Assembly: GCA_964434535.1 (NCBI GenBank)
Contig: CAYSWA010000045.1
Coordinates: 1-18,817 of the forward strand
Reading direction: 5' to 3'
DNA length: 18,817 nt
Origin: SM23-32 sp964434535
Lineage (GTDB): Bacteria > Planctomycetota > Brocadiia > SM23-32
How positions within the stretch are numbered: position 1 is the stretch's first letter; each line of letters starts with the position of its first letter. Position numbers and translations under genes: made by a program. Below are positions 1 to 8,203 of the stretch, in pieces. The notes beneath the pieces were generated by a model that was not told where the DNA came from, did not search any database, and worked only from the letters and a program-made list of their open reading frames with translations.

Positions 1-2611
1 CGTAGATGTAGCCGAAGACCTCCTCGGGCGTCACCTCGCGGCCGTATGCCTCCCCCAGCGCCGGGAGCAGGTCGGCCGGCAGATTCGGCTCGCGGGCGCC
101 GACTGCGCCCCCGGGGCCGTATAGCGGCAGAACGTATCCACGCTCGCGCGTCCTGTTGGAGACCATGCAGTCATCTGTCAGCCCGTCGCTCACGAGGGCA
201 TGTTGCCATGTGGCTGAGGAAAGCTGGCGGCACGTGATCAACGCCACGTTGTCCCCCGGCAGCATGTGGCGCATGACTTCCTGGCGGTCCCGTTCGATCA
301 GCGCCGGATGGTAGAGGAGCCAGCGCCGGTCGAAGGGCCGGTAGAGGCAACGCACGATCTTGTCTCGCCAGCCATCGTCAGCGCGCAGGACGGAGCGGGC
401 CTCGGCCAAGCTCCAGTGCTTCTTGTCCCTCAGCTTGAACGCCCGGCGCACAACCTCGTCGGGCATGTTCGGGTCCAGGAACTGGCGGATGCGCCGCTCC
501 AGCGCCTCCCGGGCGAAGTCGGTCACGAAGGCGTCGCGCGAAGTGACGATGCCCACGCCATGCAGGGGGAACAGGTCGGTGACGCTGGCGAACTGGTTGT
601 AGCGCTCCAGGGCGGCCTCGTCGCGGGGGACGAAGAGGTAGAAGGCCTCGCGCGCGCTCGCCTCTTCCCAGTCGGTGGAGCCGACGTCGTGGGCCTCCAG
701 CCAGCGACGTTTGCGGTCGCGGGAGCCCCACAGCTCGGCGTGGCGCACGTCGGCCTGGCCCTCGCCCTCGCCGCGCTTGACGAAGAAGGCGATCGCCACG
801 CCCTGGCGGATGTCGAAGACGTTCTCGTCCGGCGAGCCGTCGGGGCAGCGCTCCCTTTTGAGCGAGCTGCCGTGCAGGTCGAGGACGTGGATCTGGTCGA
901 AGGTCCGCATCAGGCTCCAACGCATCCCGCGGAAGGTCGGGTTGTCGAGGTAGGAGTGGTTGGTGATCATGCCGACGACGCCGCGCCCGGCCTGCTCGAT
1001 CTTCCACTGGGCGAAGCGCAGGAACTTGACGTAGTCGTCCTGGAGCCACTTGGGGTTGCGCTCGCCGAGCGGCTGGCCGTCGACCTGGCGGTAGTCGGCG
1101 ATCTTGCCGGTGATCCACTCGCCCTTGTTGGCGGAGTGGCCGCTGTAGGGCGGATTGCCGAGGACGACCAGGATCGGCTCCTGGCGCTTGACCTGTCCGG
1201 CGAGGCGGCTCTCCTCGGCGAGGCTCGCCATGCCGGGCAGCTCGGTCTGCTCCAGTTCGGCCATCTCCAGCGTGTTGGTCAGGTAGAAGGGGAGCCGCTC
1301 GTCCTCCTCCAGGCGGTGGCCCATCTCCTCCAGGAGGAAGCCCATCTTCAGGTGCCCCACGGCGTAGGGGGCCATCATCAGCTCGAAGGCGTAGAAGTGC
1401 TCCAGGACGTGTTCGCGGATGAACTGCTCGATGCCGCCGCCGCCGTACTTCCGGCGCTCCTCGACGGCCTGTCGGCAGGCGCGGGCGACGAAGGTCATGG
1501 TGCCGGCGGCGGGGTCGAGCAGTGTGACGGCGGGGTCGGCCAGGCCGTCGGCCATCCCGAACTCGGCTTTCAGGATGGCGTGGAGGCTCCGCACGATGTA
1601 GCCGACGACCTCTTCGGGAGTGTAGTATACGCCGCGCCGCTCGCGCTCGGCGGGGTCGTATTCGGCGAGGAAGGTCTCGTAGAAGTGGACGACGGGGTCG
1701 GCGCCCTTGCCCTCGCGGTAGTAGCGGTCCAGCAGGGCGCCGGCGTCGGTGACGGCGAGGACGTGGGCGATGTCGTCCACGATCCACTCCACCTGGTCGG
1801 GGAGTTTACCCAGGGAGATGAAGCGGAACACGTCGCGCAGGATGCCGATGGTGTGGGGTATGTTGTCGAAGGCGGAGCGGCGGCTGAAGCCGTCGCGGGC
1901 GCGGGTGCGGGCGGCGAAGAGGCCGTAGGTGACGGTCTGGGCGTAGAGGTCGGCGAACTGGTCGGGGTCGAGGTGCCCCATCAGGTACTTCTGGAAGGCG
2001 TGGTAGAAGCCCAGGAGGGTCCCACGGCCTTCATCGGTCTCGCGGGCGAGCTGCTCGGCGAGCAGGTCGCGCAGGAAGCGGGTGCGCTTGGCCAGCTCGA
2101 CGGCGAGCCGCTCGGCGGTCTTGATGGCGGGCACGGAGAAGCCGAGGAACTCCTCCAGCAGCCGGGCCGTCCCCTCGGCGTCGTCTGGTGGCGGCGGCGC
2201 GCCGAGGGCGTCGAGGGTGTAGACGCGCCCGGCGATGGCGCGGTCCACGAGCGCGCCGTCGCGGTAGAGGCGGAACTCGCCGAAGTCGGTCAGGATCAGG
2301 TTGGGGAACGTGTCGCGGTAGCGACGAAGCTGCGCTGACTGCTCGACGAGGTCCAGGTTCTCGCCGAGGCGCTTGGCTTCGACGTAGCCGGTGATGCGAT
2401 CGCGACCGTTCCAGACGCGGAAGTCGGGGTTGCCCGCCTCGGTCTGCTTGGGCAGAGCGGTGACGTGCAGGTCGGCGTGGCCGGCCTGGCGCGCCCAGCC
2501 TTCCAGGAAGTCCGAGAGGGCGCCGTAATAGCTCGGTTCGGTGGCGTCGCCGCGCGAGGCGAGCGCGTGGAGCGAGCGGAAGTAGTCCTTCAGGTGCGCC
2601 TTGATCTGCAT
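1..2611 (-). CDS. Type ISP/IIG-like fused restriction-modification enzyme (3' end off the window)
   Basis: One frame runs open from an ATG at 2611 to the window edge, giving 870 codons without the C-terminal end. The N-terminus carries a PD-(D/E)xK-type nuclease motif: P62-D63, then E78-A-K80. A gamma-class N6-adenine methyltransferase core follows, with motif I DPAAGTM at residues 366-372 and the catalytic NPPY at 486-489. The last visible part (RxxNL...LPAL...EEVFGYIY) matches the type ISP C-terminal specificity domain. No SF2 helicase motifs lie between nuclease and methylase, so the enzyme is architecturally closer to type IIG than to LlaGI/LlaBIII-type type ISP enzymes. It would methylate and cut DNA from a single polypeptide. 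It is the last gene of a minus-strand run behind the four-helix-bundle gene, and its ribosome binding site is weak. Family call is firm; target sequence and activity are unknown. Confidence 0.9.
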   Translation of the reverse strand, partial: MQIKAHLKDYFRSLHALASRGDATEPSYYGALSDFLEGWARQAGHADLHVTALPKQTEAGNPDFRVWNGRDRITGYVEAKRLGENLDLVEQSAQLRRYRDTFPNLILTDFGEFRLYRDGALVDRAIAGRVYTLDALGAPPPPDDAEGTARLLEEFLGFSVPAIKTAERLAVELAKRTRFLRDLLAEQLARETDEGRGTLLGFYHAFQKYLMGHLDPDQFADLYAQTVTYGLFAARTRARDGFSRRSAFDNIPHTIGILRDVFRFISLGKLPDQVEWIVDDIAHVLAVTDAGALLDRYYREGKGADPVVHFYETFLAEYDPAERERRGVYYTPEEVVGYIVRSLHAILKAEFGMADGLADPAVTLLDPAAGTMTFVARACRQAVEERRKYGGGGIEQFIREHVLEHFYAFELMMAPYAVGHLKMGFLLEEMGHRLEEDERLPFYLTNTLEMAELEQTELPGMASLAEESRLAGQVKRQEPILVVLGNPPYSGHSANKGEWITGKIADYRQVDGQPLGERNPKWLQDDYVKFLRFAQWKIEQAGRGVVGMITNHSYLDNPTFRGMRWSLMRTFDQIHVLDLHGSSLKRERCPDGSPDENVFDIRQGVAIAFFVKRGEGEGQADVRHAELWGSRDRKRRWLEAHDVGSTDWEEASAREAFYLFVPRDEAALERYNQFASVTDLFPLHGVGIVTSRDAFVTDFAREALERRIRQFLDPNMPDEVVRRAFKLRDKKHWSLAEARSVLRADDGWRDKIVRCLYRPFDRRWLLYHPALIERDRQEVMRHMLPGDNVALITCRQLSSATWQHALVSDGLTDDCMVSNRTRERGYVLPLYGPGGAVGAREPNLPADLLPALGEAYGREVTPEEVFGYIY

Positions 2612-2680
2612 GGGGCTACATTAGACGGGGCGCCCGGCGCGGAATCAAGGGCTGGGGGCACGGCGGGACGGCACGGCATG

Positions 2681-2707
2681 GGTCATATAGGTCATATGGG
2701 ACGTATC
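2681..2707. repeat. 9-bp tandem repeat array 1 (3 units)
   Basis: Three consecutive 9-mers, GGTCATATA, GGTCATATG and GGACGTATC, share the form RGWCNTATN. The last unit overlaps the stop codon (2706-2708) of the four-helix-bundle gene. The same unit recurs at 2889-2915 and 3302-3328 and was not seen elsewhere in the window. Confidence 0.85.
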
Positions 2708-3281
2708 ACTGGCCCTCGGGCCGGCGGCGGTCGGCGCGGCGGGCGGCATAGAGGCGCTCGGTGAAGCCTCCCTCGGCGAGGAAACGCTCCTCCAGGCGGC
2801 GCAGTTGCCGGTCCAGCAGGTAGCCGGCCTGGTGGATCAGGCAGATGGCGGCGTTGGCGGCGACCTCCGGTGAGGCGCGCTCGATATGGGACCTATAGGT
2901 CTCATAGGACCTATCGGGGGCGTAGGCCAGCTTGCGCACGGCGCGGGCCTGGGGGTGGTCCTTGCCCCAGCGGGGCAGGCCGCGGGTGCGCAGGAAGTCC
3001 TCGTAGTCCAGCAGCAGCTCCTCCAGGCTGGCGCGGGCGACGCCGAGCAGCTTCAGCTCGCCCTTGCGCGAGGTGCCCGAGCCCATGCTGCCCTCGGCGA
3101 TGTTCTGCTTGCCGCTGCGGGCCGCCTGGGCCATCTGGTCGCGGGTGCGGGAGCGCGTCGGCACGAACCGCTCGCAGAAGGCGACCGTGGCGTCATAGAC
3201 GATCTCGGCCGCCTGGTAGGACTTCAGCTCGCGGTAGCCGCCGTGGGGGGCGATGGGGCGGGGCGGGTCAGGATTGGGCAT
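2706..3281 (-). CDS. Four-helix-bundle (S23 / IVP-type) protein with suffix domain
   Basis: A 191-aa protein. Residues about 17-130 match the S23/IVP four-helix-bundle family, first known from proteins encoded in 23S rRNA intervening sequences; the pattern is YxxAExVYDATVxFCERFV, then QMxQAARSGKQNIAEGS, then LLLDYEDFLR. The tail (AAICLIHQAGYLLDRQL...EGGFTERLY) matches the 'four helix bundle suffix' extension seen in many free-standing homologues. Related bundles include the Avd accessory protein of diversity-generating retroelements, which bind nucleic acid as pentamers, but the cellular role of free-standing IVPs is not established. Three 9-bp repeat arrays lie immediately upstream, inside and at the stop codon. 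The internal array is read in frame as D-R-S/Y-E-T/Y-R-S. No reverse transcriptase or rRNA gene is nearby. Confidence 0.9.
   Translation of the reverse strand: MPNPDPPRPIAPHGGYRELKSYQAAEIVYDATVAFCERFVPTRSRTRDQMAQAARSGKQNIAEGSMGSGTSRKGELKLLGVARASLEELLLDYEDFLRTRGLPRWGKDHPQARAVRKLAYAPDRSYETYRSHIERASPEVAANAAICLIHQAGYLLDRQLRRLEERFLAEGGFTERLYAARRADRRRPEGQ
2889..2915. repeat. 9-bp tandem repeat array 2, inside the IVP coding region
   Basis: The units GGACCTATA, GGTCTCATA and GGACCTATC are in tandem and in frame with the minus-strand gene, each encoding three residues. The junction of the first two units includes GACCTATAGGTC, a perfect 12-bp palindrome. Confidence 0.85.
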
Positions 3282-3301
3282 GGGGGCTGCCTCCGGCTAT
3301 A

Positions 3302-3328
3302 AGTCGTATAAGTCATATAGGACCTATG
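3302..3328. repeat. 9-bp tandem repeat array 3, upstream of the IVP gene
   Basis: The units AGTCGTATA, AGTCATATA and GGACCTATG are in tandem. They lie about 20 bp upstream of the IVP start codon, in the 72-bp gap between it and the radical SAM gene. Confidence 0.85.
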
Positions 3329-3348
3329 GCCGGCCGTCAAGGCCGGCC
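3328..3348 (-). terminator. GC-rich hairpin downstream of the radical SAM gene
   Basis: A perfect 8-bp stem, GGCCGGCC, flanks the loop GTCAA, six bases after the radical SAM stop codon. There is no U-tract, so rho-independent termination is uncertain. It could instead stabilise the mRNA end or be a dispersed palindromic repeat. It abuts 9-bp array 3. Confidence 0.4.
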
Positions 3349-3353
3349 CCCCC

Positions 3354-4232
3354 TCACAGCAGGTTCAGGCCGAGGTCGCGGGCGCAGTCGCGCACCTGGG
3401 CCCACTCCTCGCCGGTGACGGGGCGGGCGATCTCGACCTGCTCGTGCGCGCGGTGCAGGGGGCGGTACTGCGCCATCACGTTCACGTGGGCGGCGGGGGA
3501 GACCTGCTCGGCCAGGAAGCGCATCACGGCCTTGCCGTCCTCGACGCCGCCGGGCATCACCAGGTGGCGCACGAGCAGGCCGCCGGTGGCCACGCCGCCC
3601 TCGATGCGGAGGTCGCCGACCTGGCGCTGCATCTCGACCAGCGCCGCCCGGAGGCGCTGGGGGTAGTCGCGGGCGCCGGCGTAGCGCTCGGCGCGGCGGG
3701 GGTCCAGGAACTTGGCGTCGGGCATGTAGAGCTGCACCGTGCCCTCCAGCAGGCGGAGGGTCTCGACCATCTCGTAGCCGCCGCAGTTGTAGACGACGGG
3801 CACGGTGAGCCCGTCGAGGCGGGCGCGGCGCACGGCGTCGATCAGCCAGGGGGTGACGTGGGTGGGTGTGACGAGGTTGACGTTCTCGCAGCCGCACCGC
3901 TCCAGGGCGAGCATGGCGGCGGCGATCGCCTGGGGTGAGGAGGTCCGCCCGGCCAGGCCGTGGCTGATGTCCCGGTTCTGGCAGAAGGTGCAGAGCATGT
4001 TGCAGCCGGACAGGAAGATGGTGCCGGAGCCGCCGCGCCCGACCAGGGGCGGCTCCTCGCCGTAGTGGGGCGCGGCGCTGGCGACGACGGGCTCGGCGCC
4101 GATGCGGCAGTAGCCCCGCTCGCCGGCGGTGCGGTCCACCCGGCAGAGGCGGGGGCAGACGGTGCAGGGGTTGGTCAGGGCGTAGGCGGCGCGGACCTGC
4201 TCTTCGGTGGGCATGGCTGGCGCGGACGGCAT
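3354..4232 (-). CDS. Radical SAM protein, PflX/COG1313 type
   Basis: A 292-aa protein from the ATG at 4232; another in-frame ATG lies at 4214, and an upstream one at 4328 would run through the promoter region shared with xseB. An N-terminal cysteine cluster, CTVCPRLC...GYC (C23, C26, C30, C42), is followed by the radical SAM signature CNMLCTFC (C77, C81, C84), which binds the [4Fe-4S] cluster that cleaves S-adenosylmethionine. Further conserved blocks include the NVNLVTPTHVTP region and LVRHLVMPGG. The family resembles activating enzymes of glycyl radical proteins, but its members are widespread without a known partner, and no glycyl radical enzyme lies in this window. It is divergently transcribed from xseB. 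Fold assignment is firm; substrate is unknown. Confidence 0.88.
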   Translation of the reverse strand: MPSAPAMPTEEQVRAAYALTNPCTVCPRLCRVDRTAGERGYCRIGAEPVVASAAPHYGEEPPLVGRGGSGTIFLSGCNMLCTFCQNRDISHGLAGRTSSPQAIAAAMLALERCGCENVNLVTPTHVTPWLIDAVRRARLDGLTVPVVYNCGGYEMVETLRLLEGTVQLYMPDAKFLDPRRAERYAGARDYPQRLRAALVEMQRQVGDLRIEGGVATGGLLVRHLVMPGGVEDGKAVMRFLAEQVSPAAHVNVMAQYRPLHRAHEQVEIARPVTGEEWAQVRDCARDLGLNLL

Positions 4233-4248
4233 GGGCGGCCGGTTCGTT

Positions 4249-4277
4249 TGGACTGAGGGCGTCCCGTTCACTATAAT
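4249..4277 (+). promoter_or_regulatory. Sigma70-like promoter for the xseB-nadK-oxidoreductase operon
   Basis: A perfect -10 TATAAT at 4272-4277 lies 17 bp after TGGACT (4249-4254, four of six matches to TTGACA). Predicted transcription starts near 4284, about 45 bases before xseB. The AT-rich core is conspicuous in high-GC surroundings and may also serve the divergent radical SAM gene. Confidence 0.65.
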
Positions 4278-4328
4278 GCAGCCATCGCATCCGGGCAAAG
4301 CTGGCGCGCGCCATCGGGGGGAAGGCAC

Positions 4329-4565
4329 ATGGCGGAGGAACCGAGGAGCTTCGAGGAGGACCTGGCGCGGCTGGAGGAGATCGTGGGGCGCCTGGAGGAG
4401 GGCAACCTGCCCCTGGAGGAGTCCCTGCGGCTCTACGAGGAGGGCATCGGCGCTTACCGCCGCTGCCAGGAGATGCTGGAGCGGGCCGAGCTGAAGGTGA
4501 CCCGGCTTGTCGAGACGCTGGAGGGCGAGCTGAAGGAAGAGCCCTTTGAGCCGCCCGCCGAGTGA
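4329..4565 (+). CDS. xseB: Exodeoxyribonuclease VII small subunit
   Basis: A 78-aa acidic helical protein with the XseB pattern SFEEDLARLEEIVGRLEEG, then LPLEESLRLYEEG, then CQEMLERAELKV. Several copies of this subunit bind XseA to form exonuclease VII, which degrades single-stranded DNA from both ends in the cytoplasm. The start is set by a strong Shine-Dalgarno stretch, GGGGGGAAGG, just upstream of the ATG. The partner gene xseA is not in the window; the next gene downstream is nadK, whose possible GTG/ATG starts overlap the xseB stop. Length is normal for the family. Confidence 0.95.
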   Translation: MAEEPRSFEEDLARLEEIVGRLEEGNLPLEESLRLYEEGIGAYRRCQEMLERAELKVTRLVETLEGELKEEPFEPPAE

Positions 4566-4597
4566 TGCCCCCGCCGGAGGCCCGAACGGTCAGAGCG

Positions 4598-5434
4598 ATG
4601 AAGAAGGTCGTCATCGTCGGTAACAAGGCGAAGGAGGCCGTCCAGGAGGCCGTCGAGCGGATCGAGCCCTACTTGGCCGAGCAGGTCGAGGTGCGGGTGG
4701 ACCTGGAGATGGAAGACGAAGAGTCGGCGGCGGGGGCCGACTTCGCGCTGGTGCTCGGGGGCGACGGGACGGTGCTGCGGGCGGCGCGGGCGCTCGGGCC
4801 GGCGGGCGTGCCCCTGCTGGGGGTCAACGTCGGCAAGTTCGGCTTCCTGACCGAGACCACGGCGGATGAGCTGCGCGAGGTCGTCGGCGAGGTGCTGGAG
4901 GGCCGCTTCGAGGTCGCCGAGCGCATGATGCTGCGCTGCGTGCTGGAGCGCGAGGGCGGGGCGGCCGTCGACACGGTGGGCCTCAACGACGCGGTGGTCG
5001 GGCGCACGTCGCTTTCGCGCATCATCACCATCGAGCTGAGCGTGGACGACGAGCCGGTGACCACCTACCGGGCCGACGGGCTGATCGTCTCGACGCCGGT
5101 CGGCTCGACGGCGCACAGCCTGGCGGCGGGGGGGCCGATCCTGCGCCCGGAGATGGAGGCGCTGATCGTCACCCCGATCTGCCCGCACACGCTGAGCAAC
5201 CGGCCGCTGGTGCTGCCGGCGGGGATGAAGGTGACGCTGGCGGCGCGCAACTGGTCGGAGCCGCCGGCGCTGACCGTCGACGGGCAGGTGCACGAAGAGC
5301 TGCGGGAGGACGACGTGATCCGCGTTGAACGGGCGCAGGAGCCGCTGCGGCTGATCCAGACGGGGCGGAACCGCTTCTTCGCCACGCTGCGCAACAAGCT
5401 CGACTGGCGGGGGCAGCCGCGATATGTCCGGTAG
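4598..5434 (+). CDS. nadK: NAD kinase
   Basis: A 278-aa protein from the ATG at 4598. It phosphorylates NAD to NADP using ATP or polyphosphate. Diagnostic motifs are GGDGT at residues 54-58, NDAVV at 130-134, and the glycine-rich GLIVSTPVGSTAHSLAAGGP at 161-180. The start is uncertain: GTG at 4562 or ATG at 4565 would overlap the xseB stop and add about 12 residues (PPPEARTVRA). The homologous N-terminus begins at MKKVVIVGNK, with GGAGG at 4576-4580 as a rather distant ribosome binding site. The 3' end overlaps the ferredoxin start by 11 bases, so nadK is in one transcript with the oxidoreductase genes. Confidence 0.95.
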   Translation: MKKVVIVGNKAKEAVQEAVERIEPYLAEQVEVRVDLEMEDEESAAGADFALVLGGDGTVLRAARALGPAGVPLLGVNVGKFGFLTETTADELREVVGEVLEGRFEVAERMMLRCVLEREGGAAVDTVGLNDAVVGRTSLSRIITIELSVDDEPVTTYRADGLIVSTPVGSTAHSLAAGGPILRPEMEALIVTPICPHTLSNRPLVLPAGMKVTLAARNWSEPPALTVDGQVHEELREDDVIRVERAQEPLRLIQTGRNRFFATLRNKLDWRGQPRYVR

Positions 5435-5693
5435 GCGCATCGAAGTGGTGGTGCTGGAGCACCTGTGCAAGGGCTGCGGCCTCTGCGTGGAGGTCTGCGA
5501 GCACGGGAAGCTCTTCATCAACCCCCGTGCGAACCAGCGGGGCATCCAGACCGCCGGCGTCGAGCCGGGGGTGGAGTGCACGGGCTGCCTGAAGTGCGCC
5601 ACGATCTGCCCCGACGCCGCGATCGAGATCACCCGGTTCGACGAGCCGGCGCCCGCCCGAGGAGGCGGGTCGGAACACGAGGCCGAGGGCTGA
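5424..5693 (+). CDS. 2x[4Fe-4S] ferredoxin, delta subunit of 2-oxoacid:ferredoxin oxidoreductase
   Basis: An 89-aa protein with two cysteine clusters: C15-x2-C18-x2-C21-x3-C25 and C52-x2-C55-x2-C58-x3-C62-P. Together they hold two [4Fe-4S] centres that pass electrons from the catalytic subunits to free ferredoxin. The first cluster ends C-E-H-G rather than the usual C-P. The gene lies directly ahead of the alpha, beta and gamma subunits and overlaps nadK by 11 bases, which supports the delta-subunit (KorD/VorD-like) reading over a free ferredoxin. The C-terminal 20 residues are a low-complexity Gly/Glu-rich tail. Confidence 0.9.
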   Translation: MSGRRIEVVVLEHLCKGCGLCVEVCEHGKLFINPRANQRGIQTAGVEPGVECTGCLKCATICPDAAIEITRFDEPAPARGGGSEHEAEG

Positions 5694-5719
5694 CATATGC
5701 CAACTGAGCGGGCGTGCCG

Positions 5720-6793
5720 ATGAGCGCCGTGACAGAGACCGGCCGGAGGGTGCTGATCTCCGGCAACGAGGCGGCCGGCGAGGGGGCGATACGCGCCGGC
5801 TGCGCCTTCTACGCCGGCTACCCCATCACGCCGCAGAACGAGCTGACGGCCTACATGGCCGTGCAGATGCCCGAGCGGGGGGGCATCTTCGTGCAGGCCG
5901 AAAGCGAGCTGGCCGCCATCAACATGGTCTACGGGGCGAGCGCCGGCGGCGCCCGGGCGATGACCTCCTCCAGCAGCCCCGGCGTCAGCCTGAAGCAGGA
6001 GGGCATATCCTACATCGCCGGCAGCGAGCTGCCCGCCGTCATCGTCAACGTGCAACGGGGCGGCCCCGGGCTGGGCAACATATCGCCGGCCCAGGGCGAC
6101 TACTACCAGGCCACCCGCGGGGGCGGGCACGGCGACTACCGCTGCATCGTGCTGGCGCCGGCCGGCGTGCAGGAGATGGCCGACCTGACCTACCTGGCCT
6201 TCGACCTGGCCGACCGCTACCGCATGCCCGCCGTGGTGCTGAGCGACGGGATGGTGGGGCAGATGATGGAAGCGGTCAGCTTCGAGCACCTGCGCCCGCC
6301 CGAGCCGCCGGCCAGGCCGTGGGCGCTGACCGGCGAGGCGGGGCGGGAGCGGAACCTGGTAGCCTCCTTCCGCCTCCAGCCGGAAGACCTGGAGGAGCTG
6401 AACCTGCGCATGATGGCCCGCTACGAGGAGATACGCCAGAGCGAGGTCCGCTGCGAGCTGTACGGCCCCGAGGACGCCGACGTGCTGCTGGTCGCCTACG
6501 GGACCTGCGCCCGCATATGCCGCCAGATCGTGGAGCGGCCCCCGCGGGAGCTGCCCGCCCGCGCGGCCCTGCTGCGGCCGATCACGCTCTGGCCCTTCCC
6601 CGAGCGCAAGCTGGCCGAGCTGGCCGGGCGCGTGCGCGGCATGCTGGCCGTGGAGCTGAGCGCGGGGCAGATGGTGGACGACGTGCGGCTCGCCGTCGGC
6701 GGGCGCTGCCCGGTGGAGCTGTTCGGTCGCCTGGGGGGCCAGGTGCCGACCATGGACGAGATCATCGACAGGATCGAGGCGGCCTTCGCCTGA
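5720..6793 (+). CDS. vorB: 2-oxoacid:ferredoxin oxidoreductase alpha subunit (VorB type)
   Basis: A 357-aa protein from the ATG at 5720 (GTG at 5714 adds two residues). It has the features of the VorB/KorA alpha subunit: GNEAAGEGAIRAGC, YAGYPITPQNE (about 32-41), an ESE segment at 61-63, VQRGGPGLGN (111-120), and the C-terminal domain with MMARYEEIRQSEV, a stretch typical of VorB. This chain carries the pyrimidine-binding and ferredoxin-oxidoreductase domain II folds. With the beta chain it would oxidatively decarboxylate a branched-chain 2-oxoacid (or 2-oxoglutarate) to the acyl-CoA, reducing ferredoxin. VOR is favoured over KOR, but substrate cannot be settled from sequence alone. Confidence 0.92.
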   Translation: MSAVTETGRRVLISGNEAAGEGAIRAGCAFYAGYPITPQNELTAYMAVQMPERGGIFVQAESELAAINMVYGASAGGARAMTSSSSPGVSLKQEGISYIAGSELPAVIVNVQRGGPGLGNISPAQGDYYQATRGGGHGDYRCIVLAPAGVQEMADLTYLAFDLADRYRMPAVVLSDGMVGQMMEAVSFEHLRPPEPPARPWALTGEAGRERNLVASFRLQPEDLEELNLRMMARYEEIRQSEVRCELYGPEDADVLLVAYGTCARICRQIVERPPRELPARAALLRPITLWPFPERKLAELAGRVRGMLAVELSAGQMVDDVRLAVGGRCPVELFGRLGGQVPTMDEIIDRIEAAFA

Positions 6794-6819
6794 GCGGAGG
6801 CCCGCCCCGGAGGACGCGG

Positions 6820-7605
<786 letters not shown>

Positions 7606-8196
7606 ATGGCCGAGCGGCAAGACAGCACGCCCGCCGAGGCCCCCGCCGGCGAGCACCGGCTCATCGCCGCCGGCTCGGGCGGCCAGGGTGTGCTCACCTT
7701 CTGCAAGCTGCTCTGCACGGCCGCCGTCGCCGAGGGACGCAGCGTCACCTACCTGCCCTCCTACGGCCCCGAGGTGCGCAGCGGCACGGCGCGCTGCCGG
7801 GTGGTGATCAGCCCGGCGCAGATCTACAGCCCCCTGGTCGAACGCCCCGACTCGCTGGTGATCCTGAACCAGATGTCCTTCGACCGCTTCGCCGAGGTCA
7901 TCAAGCCCGGCGGGCTGATGGTGCTGAACGCCTCCCTGATCGACGAGCAGGAAGGGGCCGAGGCGGACGCGCGCGTGCTGTGCCTGCCCGCCACGCAGAT
8001 GGCCGTCGAGATGGGCGAGATACGCGTGGCCAACGTCATCATGCTCGGCGCCTACGTGCGGGCCGCCGGGCTGGTGGGGGAAGATGCCTGCCGTCGGGCG
8101 CTGCGCGAGCTGATGGGCGGGCGCAAGGCGGAGCTGCTCGCGCTGAATCAGCAGGCGCTGAAGCGGGGCATGGCGCTGGCCGAAGCCGCCGGATAG
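7606..8196 (+). CDS. 2-oxoacid:ferredoxin oxidoreductase gamma subunit
   Basis: A 196-aa protein of the pyruvate/ketoisovalerate oxidoreductase gamma domain family. Landmarks are GSGGQGV at 23-29 and SYGPEVRSGTA at 52-62, both highly conserved in this chain. It binds CoA/acyl substrates in the assembled complex. It completes the delta-alpha-beta-gamma set and follows the beta gene with no gap. The first about 15 residues are a non-conserved extension. The gene ends seven bases from the stop of the convergent glycosyltransferase gene, with no clear terminator between them. Confidence 0.92.
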   Translation: MAERQDSTPAEAPAGEHRLIAAGSGGQGVLTFCKLLCTAAVAEGRSVTYLPSYGPEVRSGTARCRVVISPAQIYSPLVERPDSLVILNQMSFDRFAEVIKPGGLMVLNASLIDEQEGAEADARVLCLPATQMAVEMGEIRVANVIMLGAYVRAAGLVGEDACRRALRELMGGRKAELLALNQQALKRGMALAEAAG

Positions 8197-8203
8197 CCCG
8201 CCA

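Noticed and set aside
266..2338. Long plus-strand frame of 690 codons
   Set aside because: It is antisense to the restriction-modification gene, with Val/Ala/Gly/Leu-biased translation and no motif; the minus strand carries PD-ExK, DPAAGT and NPPY in one open frame.
2706..3281. Diversity-generating retroelement using the four-helix-bundle protein as Avd
   Set aside because: No reverse transcriptase, template/variable repeat pair or C-type lectin target lies nearby, and the suffix domain fits the free-standing IVP type.
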